A stretch of DNA of 9,069 bases from assembly GCA_964530345.1 (NCBI GenBank), contig CAZGYJ010000121.1:1-9069 (forward strand), given 5' to 3'. The position numbers were made by a program, and so were the translations under genes. Every line of letters starts with the position of its first letter. Positions within the stretch are counted from its first letter, which is position 1. Shown piece after piece: positions 1 through 6,637 of the stretch. The notes beneath the pieces are model-generated. The model was not told the origin of the DNA. It did no database searches and was given only the letters and a program-made list of their open reading frames with translations. This DNA is from JALSJK01 sp964530345 (GTDB lineage Bacteria > Pseudomonadota > Gammaproteobacteria > Methylococcales > Methylomonadaceae).

Positions 1-12
1 CTGAGTAGTTAC

Positions 13-53
13 AACAAAGAGTTGTTTGCAAATATAGCAAACAACTCTTTGTT
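13..53 (-). terminator. Perfect inverted repeat at the end of ftfL, putative intrinsic terminator
   Basis: Two perfectly complementary 17-nt arms (13-29 and 37-53) are separated by a 7-nt AT-only loop (30-36). Read leftward, the stem begins at the base directly after the ftfL TAA (56-54), so there is no 3' untranslated spacer. The 3' side of the stem ends CTCTTTGTT, but no long U-run follows the stem, so it is not a textbook Rho-independent terminator. Read rightward, the stem ends CTTTGTTTT, so it could also act on transcription entering from the other side. End-of-operon terminator or 3'-end stabiliser is the best interpretation. Confidence 0.7.
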
Positions 54-1727
54 TTAGAACAGTCCGGTTATCGTGCCATCGTCAAGAATATCAATTCTTT
101 CAGCGGCGGGTATTTTCGGAAGTCCTGGCATTGTCATCATATTGCCGGCAATTGCAACAATAAAACCAGCGCCATTAGCTAATCTGACTTCACTGATTTC
201 GACAGTATGGCCGGATGGGGCGCCTTTTGCGCTTGGGTCGGTAGAAAAGGACATTTGGGTTTTGGCCATGCAGACTGGAAATTTTCCATATTCAGTTTGC
301 CAGTCGGATAATTGTTTTTTTACTTTGGTATTTGCTGATATATTTGCAGCGCCATAAAGCTTGGTGGCAATAGTCTCAATTTTTTCCCATAAACTCAGTT
401 TTTCATCATAAACAAATGAAAACCCGGGTTCCCGGTTATCAACGATATTAATGACTTCTTGGGCAAGTTCTTTGGCTCCAGCACCGCCTTGTGCCCAGTG
501 CTTCGAGACAACGCATTTTGCACCTAAGGTTTCGCATTTTTCTTTTAACAGGTTGATTTCGGCATCGGTATCAAAGCTAAAATGATTAATACAAACGACA
601 CAGGGCAATCCATAATGCTGGGTAATATTGTTCAAGTGCCGCTCTAGATTAACGAAACCATTCTCAATTGCTTCCAGGTCTTCCTTGTTTAAGTCGTCCT
701 TGGCGACACCGCCGTGGAATTTGACAGCTCTGACTGTGGCAACAAGAACGGCAGCAGAAGGTTTAAGTCCTGCCATACGGCATTTAATATCGATAAATTT
801 TTCAGCACCTAAATCAGCTCCAAAGCCAGCTTCAGTCACAACATAATCTGCAAGTTTTAAACCTGTTTTGGTAGCAGTTACAGTATTGCAACCGTGGGCT
901 ATATTGGCAAAGGGGCCGCCATGAATAATCGCAATATTGTTCTCTAAGGTTTGTACAAGATTCGGTTTAATGGCATCTTTGAGGAGAGCGGCCATGGCGC
1001 CTTGTGCTTTTAAATCCCTGGCATAAACAGGTGTTACCTTATCAGTTTTGTAGCCAATAACAATACGACCGAGACGCTCCTTTAAATCTGCGCGACTGGT
1101 TGCCAGGCACAAGATTGCCATGATTTCAGAGGCTACGACAATATCATAGCCGTCTTCCCGTGGAAAACCATTTGCGGGGCCGCCAAGTCCTGCCGTAATT
1201 TTGCGTAATGCTCGGTCATTCATGTCAACAACGCGTTTCCATTGAATTCTACGGGCATCAATATCGAGAGAGTTGCCATGATTGATGTGATTATCAATCA
1301 GTGCTGATAGTAAATTATGGGCAACACCAATGGCATGAAAATCACCGGTAAAATGAAGATTAATATCTTCCATCGGTACAACTTGAGAGTATCCACCTCC
1401 GGCAGCGCCGCCCTTGATACCAAAGCAAGGCCCCAAAGAAGGCTCTCGTAAGCACATAATGGTTTTCTTGCCTAGTCGGTTCATGGCATCACCAAGGCCA
1501 ACAGTTGTTGTGGTTTTGCCTTCACCAGCAGGGGTGGGGCTAATCGCTGTAACAAGAATTAATTTGCCGTCAGGCTGATCAGCAAGACCGTTTATATATT
1601 CGAGTGAGACCTTGGCCTTATAATGCCCATAGGGATCCAATTGTTCAGCCGGAATGTCTAATTTTTCATTGGCTAGTGCAATGATTGGTTTTAAAGTGGC
1701 TTTTTGGGCAATTTCGATGTCGGACAT
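54..1727 (-). CDS. ftfL: Formate-tetrahydrofolate ligase (formyl-H4F synthetase)
   Basis: This cytoplasmic enzyme condenses formate with tetrahydrofolate, using ATP, to give 10-formyl-H4F. In methylotrophs this is the step by which formate enters the serine cycle. The 557-residue product has the normal length for the family. It carries the P-loop TPAGEGKTTT (65-74), the family signature EPSLGPCFGIKGG (95-107), the block REDGYDIVVASEIMA (189-203), HGGPFANIAHG (268-278) and the second signature LVATVRAVKFHGG (327-339). It starts with ATG 3 nt after the glyA stop; the only Shine-Dalgarno-like stretch is a weak GGCGAG inside the end of glyA, so translation is probably coupled to glyA. It is the last gene of the mtdA-gck-glyA-ftfL operon and ends against a strong inverted repeat. 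It is also called fhs; in this setting the methylotroph name ftfL is preferred. No truncation or missing key motif is seen. Confidence 0.97.
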   Translation of the reverse strand: MSDIEIAQKATLKPIIALANEKLDIPAEQLDPYGHYKAKVSLEYINGLADQPDGKLILVTAISPTPAGEGKTTTTVGLGDAMNRLGKKTIMCLREPSLGPCFGIKGGAAGGGYSQVVPMEDINLHFTGDFHAIGVAHNLLSALIDNHINHGNSLDIDARRIQWKRVVDMNDRALRKITAGLGGPANGFPREDGYDIVVASEIMAILCLATSRADLKERLGRIVIGYKTDKVTPVYARDLKAQGAMAALLKDAIKPNLVQTLENNIAIIHGGPFANIAHGCNTVTATKTGLKLADYVVTEAGFGADLGAEKFIDIKCRMAGLKPSAAVLVATVRAVKFHGGVAKDDLNKEDLEAIENGFVNLERHLNNITQHYGLPCVVCINHFSFDTDAEINLLKEKCETLGAKCVVSKHWAQGGAGAKELAQEVINIVDNREPGFSFVYDEKLSLWEKIETIATKLYGAANISANTKVKKQLSDWQTEYGKFPVCMAKTQMSFSTDPSAKGAPSGHTVEISEVRLANGAGFIVAIAGNMMTMPGLPKIPAAERIDILDDGTITGLF

Positions 1728-1730
1728 AGC

Positions 1731-2987
1731 TTACTCGCCGTAAACAGGGAAACGAGAACAGAGAATAGTGACTTTTTCCCGAACTGTTGATATTACCGTG
1801 GGGTTATCCATATTTTCCATTACTTCGCACATCAAATTTGCAATTTCAATCATTTGATCTTCTTTAAAACCTCTGGAAGTTGGTGCAGGGGTGCCTACTC
1901 TAATACCACTGGTAACAAAAGGAGATTCAGGATCATTGGGGACAGCATTTTTATTAACTGTGATGTGTGCCTTGCCCAACGCCTCATCTGCTGCTTTACC
2001 GGTAATTCCCTTAGCAATTAGAGAAACCAGCATCAGATGGTTGTCTGTGCCGCCAGAAACCACATCAAAACCACGCTTGATAAAGACTTCAGACATCGCT
2101 TGGGCATTTTTGATTACTTGTTGCTGATAGATTTTAAAATCACCCTGTAAAGCTTCTTTAAATGCAACCGCTTTTGCTGCGATAACATGCATCAAAGGTC
2201 CGCCCTGAATACCTGGAAAAATGTTCGAATTAAATTTTTTCTCAAGTTCAGGATTGCTTTTACACAAAATAATGCCGCCACGAGGTCCGCGTAAGCTTTT
2301 ATGGGTTGTGGTGGTTACCACATCGGCAACAGGAACCGGGTTAGGATATAATCCTGCAGCGACTAACCCGGCTACATGAGCCATGTCAACAAAGAGATAG
2401 GCGTCGACTTTATCAGCAATGGCCCTGAAGCGGTCCCAATCCATGACTCTTGAATAGGCAGAAAAACCAGCAACAATTATTTTGGGACGATGTTCCAGTG
2501 CCAATGCTTCAACCTGATCATAATCAACCAGGCCGGTTTCATGATTGAGACCATATTGAACACTATGATAGATTTTTCCGGAAAAATTGGGTTTGGCGCC
2601 GTGAGTTAAATGGCCGCCATCTGCCAGGCTTAATCCCAAAATGGTATCGCCCGGCTGGATAAGTGCCATATACACTGCCATGTTAGCTTGAGAGCCAGAA
2701 TGAGGTTGCACATTGGCATAATCGGCATCAAAAAGTTCCTTGGCGCGTTCAATTGCTATTTGTTCAACTTTGTCAACAAATTCGCAGCCGCCGTAATAGC
2801 GTTTGCCCGGGTAACCTTCAGCATATTTATTGGTAAGTTGTGAACCTTGCGCTTCCATGACTCTGGGGCTGGTATAGTTTTCAGAAGCGATAAGTTCGAT
2901 ATGATCTTCCTGACGCTGGTGCTCCTCCGCAATTGCTTTATTTAGCTCATCATCGAAGCCAGCAATTGTTTGGGATTTATTAAACAT
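1731..2987 (-). CDS. glyA: Serine hydroxymethyltransferase
   Basis: This PLP enzyme transfers the C1 unit of methylene-H4F to glycine to form serine, the entry reaction of the serine cycle. At 418 residues it has the normal bacterial length. It has ELIASEN (31-37, with the proton-relay Glu36), KYAEGYPGKRYYGG (54-67), DGGHLTHG (123-130), the PLP-contacting DMAHVAGL (201-208), the Schiff-base motif TTTTHKSLRGPRGG (225-238, Lys230) and the substrate carboxylate-binding Arg363 in SGIRVGTPAPTSRG. The ATG is preceded by GGAG at 2994-2997 with a 6-nt spacer, a clear ribosome binding site and the best one in this operon. It lies 50 nt after gck and 3 nt before ftfL. A hairpin fills much of the gck-glyA gap. 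The cell may hold another glyA for general metabolism; the neighbours suggest this copy serves C1 assimilation. Confidence 0.97.
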   Translation of the reverse strand: MFNKSQTIAGFDDELNKAIAEEHQRQEDHIELIASENYTSPRVMEAQGSQLTNKYAEGYPGKRYYGGCEFVDKVEQIAIERAKELFDADYANVQPHSGSQANMAVYMALIQPGDTILGLSLADGGHLTHGAKPNFSGKIYHSVQYGLNHETGLVDYDQVEALALEHRPKIIVAGFSAYSRVMDWDRFRAIADKVDAYLFVDMAHVAGLVAAGLYPNPVPVADVVTTTTHKSLRGPRGGIILCKSNPELEKKFNSNIFPGIQGGPLMHVIAAKAVAFKEALQGDFKIYQQQVIKNAQAMSEVFIKRGFDVVSGGTDNHLMLVSLIAKGITGKAADEALGKAHITVNKNAVPNDPESPFVTSGIRVGTPAPTSRGFKEDQMIEIANLMCEVMENMDNPTVISTVREKVTILCSRFPVYGE

Positions 2988-3004
2988 TTATTTCTCCAAA
3001 TTTT

Positions 3005-3035
3005 GATAGTTATACTTTCCGAAAGTTTAACTATT
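3005..3035 (-). other. Intercistronic hairpin between gck and glyA
   Basis: The 50-nt gap between the gck stop and glyA start holds an imperfect inverted repeat. Positions 3006-3019 pair with 3021-3034, with one T-T mismatch (3013/3027); the tip (CTTTCCGAAAG) would open to a small loop in RNA. No U-run follows on the transcribed strand, and the glyA ribosome binding site (2994-2997) comes soon after. It is therefore unlikely to be a full terminator. It could be an mRNA processing or stability element, or a partial attenuator separating mtdA-gck from glyA-ftfL expression. Confidence 0.5.
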
Positions 3036-3037
3036 AT

Positions 3038-4447
3038 TCAAGATAAAGGCCGGATAAGCAAGACCTGAAGGTCAGCAACATTAGTGCCGGTTGCGTTGAT
3101 TTCAAGTAAATCACCTGCTGCCTTTAATGCAGTGTAAGAATTGTTATCAATTAGACAGTGATTTGGGTCAAGTTTTGCATTTGATATACGCTCCAGGGTT
3201 TTGGGGTCAATGATGCCTCCCGCCGCATCGGTTGGGCCGTCTCTGCCGTCTGTACCGCCACTGAGGAATATCCAGCAGTCAGGTAAATGATATTGTTTTG
3301 CTGCCAGGGCAAAAGCCAGCGCCATCTCCTGATTTCTACCGCCACGGCCAGAGCCGCGGACAGTGACAGTGGTTTCGCCACCAGCTAAAATAGCAACAGG
3401 TTTTCCAATGCCTTGTTCGATAGTTTTTTTTGTAAAAACAACTAGTTTTTTAGCTTCATCTTTGGCCTCTCCACATAGCTGATCACTATATATTAATGTT
3501 GAAAATCCTAGTTTTTCTGCTGTAGTTTTAATTGCATTGACACTGATGGTGTTGCTGGCAATTAACGAATAATGGGTTCGTGTAAAAATAGGGTCATTTT
3601 TTTTTGGAGTTTCCTTGATTTTACCTGCCGCTCCCTTGATAAATCTTCTCCTGATTTTTTCGGGGAGTTGCTTCCAAATATGTTTGGATTGGCAGATTTC
3701 TATTGCATTAGCAAAGCTGGTTTCATCAGGGACAGTAGGGCCGCTGGCAATAGCACTAACATCATCACCAATAACATCGGATAAAATCAACGCATGCAAG
3801 TCTGCGGGGGCAGTCATTCGAGCCAGGCCGCCTCCTTTTAGTTTTGATAAGTGCTTTCGAACACAATTGATCTGGTTGATTGTTGCCCCTGATTTTAAAA
3901 GCAGCAAGGTTGTTGATTTTTTTTCTTCCAGAGAAATGCCGGGAGCAGGGAGGGGAAGCAAAGCTGAACCGCCACCACTGATTAAAACCAGTGCTAATTC
4001 GTTGATTTGAGCTTTTCGGGCTTGATTAGCTAAAATTTTAGCCGCTTTTAGTCCATTCTGATTTGGTAGCGGATGACCAGCGGTATAAACGTCACAATTT
4101 TTAATGATTGTGTTGTTTTCTTCGTTGGTAACAATTATTCCAGGTTTTACAAATTTCTCGGCAGGAATAATTTCCACTGCAGCTTTAGCCATTGAGCATG
4201 CGGCTTTACCAAATGCTAGTAAGTGAACTTTTTTCCAATCTTCAGTTCGGGTTTTGTGAGAGACTTTTGAGCCAAAAAGAATTTCAATGCGGTTGTCCTC
4301 AATCCTAAGATGATTTTGAACGGCTCGATACGGATCAGCCGCTTTGATTCCTGCCAGAAATATGGATACTGCCTGTAAGCGCAGTTGTTTCAATTCTGCT
4401 GACATGGAATCAATACTTTCGTCTGGAAAGTTCGGGTAGAAATCCAA
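3038..4447 (-). CDS. gck: Glycerate 2-kinase, MOFRL family
   Basis: It phosphorylates D-glycerate with ATP. Members of this family used in the serine cycle, such as GckA of Methylobacterium, give 2-phosphoglycerate. The 469-residue protein has the class II glycerate kinase layout: an N-terminal DUF4147-type domain with LLAFGKAACSMAKA (76-89), VLISGGGSALLPLP (154-167) and RKHLSKLKGGGLAR (197-210), then a C-terminal MOFRL domain with GSGRGGRNQEMALAFAL (365-381) and SGGTDGRDGPTDAAGG (396-411). Lys81 is the likely catalytic lysine by family analogy. The start is uncertain. The longest frame begins with TTG one nucleotide after the mtdA TAA. An in-frame ATG at 4405 (protein MSAELKQLRL...) would shorten it by 14 residues and closely precedes the conserved LRLQAV...AADPYRAV region. 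Neither has a strong Shine-Dalgarno sequence. It is cotranscribed with mtdA upstream and glyA downstream. Function is confident; start is moderate. Confidence 0.93.
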   Translation of the reverse strand: MDFYPNFPDESIDSMSAELKQLRLQAVSIFLAGIKAADPYRAVQNHLRIEDNRIEILFGSKVSHKTRTEDWKKVHLLAFGKAACSMAKAAVEIIPAEKFVKPGIIVTNEENNTIIKNCDVYTAGHPLPNQNGLKAAKILANQARKAQINELALVLISGGGSALLPLPAPGISLEEKKSTTLLLLKSGATINQINCVRKHLSKLKGGGLARMTAPADLHALILSDVIGDDVSAIASGPTVPDETSFANAIEICQSKHIWKQLPEKIRRRFIKGAAGKIKETPKKNDPIFTRTHYSLIASNTISVNAIKTTAEKLGFSTLIYSDQLCGEAKDEAKKLVVFTKKTIEQGIGKPVAILAGGETTVTVRGSGRGGRNQEMALAFALAAKQYHLPDCWIFLSGGTDGRDGPTDAAGGIIDPKTLERISNAKLDPNHCLIDNNSYTALKAAGDLLEINATGTNVADLQVLLIRPLS

Positions 4448-4448
4448 G

Positions 4449-5330
4449 TTACTGACCCGTGTGCGAATTTTCCATGGTCATTTTTTTAGCAATATTAAAA
4501 ATTTCTTCAGCATCAAGGATTTGTTTATTATCTTCAAACAATTGACCAATACAATGGCGGTGCAGCGCGAGTTTAAGCGTGCCAAAACCAATTGCTCCCC
4601 AAATAATTTTCCCTTGTCGTTGCTGTCCTTTATCCATCATGTCAGTACCGCCTATGCCCACGGGAGGCGTAGCATTAGCATCGGCCATTATTTCAATAGT
4701 GTCATTTTTTTGCCAATGTTCAGGGCCGATTAATTCAATACCAGCGGCGCCAGTTGCAAAGACAATCTGTGCATCGTTGATGGTTTCTCCTCTTTGATCG
4801 TGAGTTTTGGCAACCAAAGGCGTTATTGTGACATCAAAACGTTTTTTCATGGCTTGGCAGGCTCGTTCGGCGCGTTTTAATTCTCTGGAAGTAATGGTGA
4901 CTTCAGCGCCTTCCATTGCCAACATGGCGGCTACTCTTTGGCCGACAGGGCCGGTGCCGGCAAGAACTACAGCTTTCTTCCCGGCCAGCGCAGAACTACT
5001 CAGTAATTTGGCGACACCGGCGGCGGCAGTAGTATTACTGCCGTTACTATCAAGCATGATGGAAACCTGAAAGCCTGGAAAAAAATGTTTCTGTACTGCT
5101 GTAAATAGCTCCTGGCCAGCAAGCATGTCGCTGCCGCCGACAAAAATAGCGGTATTCTTTTTTTCTTTGGGAGAACGAGTAAAAATTGTGCCTTCAACAA
5201 GGGGGGTAAGGTTTTTCGGCGTAACGGCTCCATATCCAGTGACATGGTCTGCTCCGCCATCGTAAGCGACAACATTATCAAATACGGAGGGATATGCATC
5301 GGTATCAAATTGAAATAACAGCTTTTTCAT
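4449..5330 (-). CDS. mtdA: NADP-dependent methylene-tetrahydrofolate dehydrogenase MtdA
   Basis: MtdA interconverts methylene-H4F and methenyl-H4F with NADP(H). Some homologues also accept the methanopterin-linked substrates. In serine-cycle methylotrophs it reduces methenyl-H4F derived from formate so that GlyA can use the C1 unit. The 293-residue product strongly resembles Methylobacterium MtdA as I recall it: LLFQFDTDAYPSVFD (4-18), YDGGADHVTGYG (23-34), TAIFVGGSDMLAG (60-72), MLDSNGSNTTAAAGVA (92-107), the Rossmann motif VLAGTGPVGQRVAAMLA (122-138), NATPPVGIGG (219-228) and GTLKLALHR (250-258). The ATG has AGGG (plus-strand 5341-5344) 10 nt upstream. It is the first gene of the leftward operon and is divergent from mdh. 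The partner cyclohydrolase gene fch, adjacent to mtdA in Methylobacterium, is not next to it here. The short polar tail after residue 285 looks non-essential. Confidence 0.96.
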   Translation of the reverse strand: MKKLLFQFDTDAYPSVFDNVVAYDGGADHVTGYGAVTPKNLTPLVEGTIFTRSPKEKKNTAIFVGGSDMLAGQELFTAVQKHFFPGFQVSIMLDSNGSNTTAAAGVAKLLSSSALAGKKAVVLAGTGPVGQRVAAMLAMEGAEVTITSRELKRAERACQAMKKRFDVTITPLVAKTHDQRGETINDAQIVFATGAAGIELIGPEHWQKNDTIEIMADANATPPVGIGGTDMMDKGQQRQGKIIWGAIGFGTLKLALHRHCIGQLFEDNKQILDAEEIFNIAKKMTMENSHTGQ

Positions 5331-5371
5331 TTTTTTGGATCCCTAAATTGCGGAATTCTTGTTTTCTACAG

Positions 5372-5401
5372 GTATATTATACTGCATGAGTAGGATATAC
5401 T
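5372..5401. promoter_or_regulatory. Divergent mtdA/mdh control element: dyad overlapping opposed -10 boxes
   Basis: An imperfect inverted repeat (arms 5372-5382 and 5390-5400, 9 of 11 positions matching, 7-nt centre) lies between the divergent genes. The left arm contains attata (5376-5381), a perfect TATAAT -10 box for leftward transcription into mtdA. The right arm overlaps TATACT (5396-5401), a candidate -10 for rightward transcription into mdh. At 17-nt spacing neither has a good -35 (CAAAGT leftward, TATATT rightward), which suggests activator-dependent promoters. The inner TAC-N7-GTA (5380-5392) fits the T-N11-A dyad bound by LysR-type regulators. That family controls serine-cycle genes in Methylobacterium (QscR); extending this here is inference. 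Confidence 0.5.
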
Positions 5402-5404
5402 TTG

Positions 5405-5458
5405 TTGGAAGGTTAATGAACGGAAACTGCTGGTAGCAAGTCCAGTTTATTGTTCCAA
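5405..5458 (+). other. Dyad-rich mdh leader
   Basis: The stretch before mdh contains nested complementary segments: TTGGAA (5405-5410) with TTCCAA (5453-5458), GAAC (5418-5421) with GTTC (5452-5455, which overlaps the outer arm and so is an alternative pairing), and AAACTG (5424-5429) with CAGTTT (5443-5448). If mdh transcription starts near 5408, much of this would form a bulged hairpin in the 5' untranslated region, close to the mdh ribosome binding site. It could also be a protein-binding dyad in the DNA. The arms are short, so chance is possible. Confidence 0.25.
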
Positions 5459-5486
5459 AAGAAATTAATTGTTTATGAGAATTGTT

Positions 5487-6470
5487 ATGAAAACACCCGT
5501 ACGTATTGCAGTGACTGGTGCAGCAGGGCAGATTAGTTATTCATTGCTTTTTCGGCTTGCTGCAGGAGATCTGTTAGGTAAAAATCAACCTGTCATCCTG
5601 CATTTGTTGGAAATCCCACCAGCAATGACTGCATTGGAAGGCGTGGTCATGGAGTTGAATGACTGTGCATTCCCTCTATTACATGGGGTTGTCACCACTG
5701 ATGACCCAAATATTGCTTTTGAAAATGTTGAATATGCATTTCTGGTCGGTTCCAGGCCGCGTGGTGCAGGCATGGAGAGAAGTGATTTGTTGAAAGTCAA
5801 TGCTGAAATTTTTTCGGTACAAGGGAAAGCGCTGAGTGATGTTGCCAAAACTAATGTTAAAGTTTTGGTTACGGGTAACCCGGCCAATACCAATGCGTTG
5901 ATTGCGATAAAAAATGCGCCAAACCTAAAGTCAGAAAATTTTACTGCGATGACTATGCTTGATCATAATCGGGCAATCAGTCAGTTGGCGGAAAAATGCG
6001 ATGTTCTGGCTTCTGATGTGCAGCGTATGATTATTTGGGGTAATCATTCATCCACCCAGTACCCTGATTTGCATCATGCGAAGGTGAAAGGACAGGATGC
6101 AATTTCGTTGCTTGATTCGAACTGGATATCTGAGCGATTTATCCCCACTATTCAACAGCGTGGGGCGGCTATTATCAAAGCAAGAGGCCAATCAAGCGCT
6201 GCATCTGCGGCCAATGCGGCTATCAAACAAATGCAAGCCTGGGTGTTAGGCACGCCCGAGGATGATTGGGTGAGTATGGCGGTTTATTCTGATGGCAGTT
6301 ATGGGATTGAGGCAGGTCTGGTTTACTCTTATCCAGTGACTTCAGATGGTGAAAAAATCAGTATTGTTCAGGGTTTGGAAATTAATGATTTTAGTCGTGA
6401 ACGCATGACCTTGTCGGAGGATGAGCTCAAGCAAGAAAAACAAGCAGTCAAACATCTATTTGCGGGATGA
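5487..6470 (+). CDS. mdh: Malate dehydrogenase (NAD-dependent, LDH/MDH superfamily)
   Basis: It interconverts oxaloacetate and malate. In the serine cycle it makes malate for malyl-CoA formation, and it also serves the TCA cycle. The chosen product is 327 residues, the usual length of this proteobacterial MDH type. Motifs, numbered from this start: Rossmann loop GAAGQIS (11-17), LLEI (40-43) with Glu42 at the position that favours NAD over NADP, mobile-loop SRPRGAGMERSDLL (89-102) with substrate-binding Arg92 and Arg98, TGNPANTNAL (129-138), MLDHNRA (157-163) with Asp159 and Arg162, and catalytic His187 in IIWGNHSSTQYPD. The frame is open back to a TTG at 5469 and has an ATG at 5475. I chose ATG 5487 because MKTPVRIAVTGAAGQ matches the family N-terminus and GAGA (5477-5480) lies 6 nt upstream. 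It is the only plus-strand gene, divergent from mtdA and convergent with hpr. Confidence 0.95.
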   Translation: MKTPVRIAVTGAAGQISYSLLFRLAAGDLLGKNQPVILHLLEIPPAMTALEGVVMELNDCAFPLLHGVVTTDDPNIAFENVEYAFLVGSRPRGAGMERSDLLKVNAEIFSVQGKALSDVAKTNVKVLVTGNPANTNALIAIKNAPNLKSENFTAMTMLDHNRAISQLAEKCDVLASDVQRMIIWGNHSSTQYPDLHHAKVKGQDAISLLDSNWISERFIPTIQQRGAAIIKARGQSSAASAANAAIKQMQAWVLGTPEDDWVSMAVYSDGSYGIEAGLVYSYPVTSDGEKISIVQGLEINDFSRERMTLSEDELKQEKQAVKHLFAG

Positions 6471-6637
6471 TTGGACCTATAGGTTAGGTGAAGAACATTA
6501 GCAATGAGTGCGAAATAGACCTTATTTTTTGTGAAGAGCCAGCAAAAATTCAGTAGGTTATTGGGTTTTTTGCCGCTATGTTTTTCGCAAAATATGCTTC
6601 GATAAAAAAGAGTTTTTCTGAATATCAAAGGTATGGT

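Noticed and set aside
73..357. Plus-strand frame of 94 codons antisense to ftfL
   Set aside because: It overlaps the conserved C-terminus of FtfL and shows no independent coding evidence.
3615..4010. Plus-strand frame of 131 codons inside gck
   Set aside because: It lies entirely antisense to the conserved glycerate kinase coding region and encodes nothing recognisable.
5469..5486. Upstream TTG (5469) and ATG (5475) starts of mdh
   Set aside because: They add MFMRIV before the conserved MKTPVRIAVTGAAGQ start. The ATG at 5487 has a nearby GAGA and gives the usual family length, although ATG 5475 cannot be fully excluded.
6542..6573. GCAAAAA/TTTTTGC dyad as a bidirectional terminator for mdh and hpr
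   Set aside because: The stem is only 7 bp, mostly A-T pairs, with an 18-nt loop, which is too weak to call.
6368..6628. Minus-strand frame of 86 codons overlapping the 3' end of mdh and the mdh-hpr gap
   Set aside because: It overlaps well-supported mdh sequence, has a Cys/Phe-rich composition typical of a shadow frame, and has no ribosome binding site or recognisable motif.
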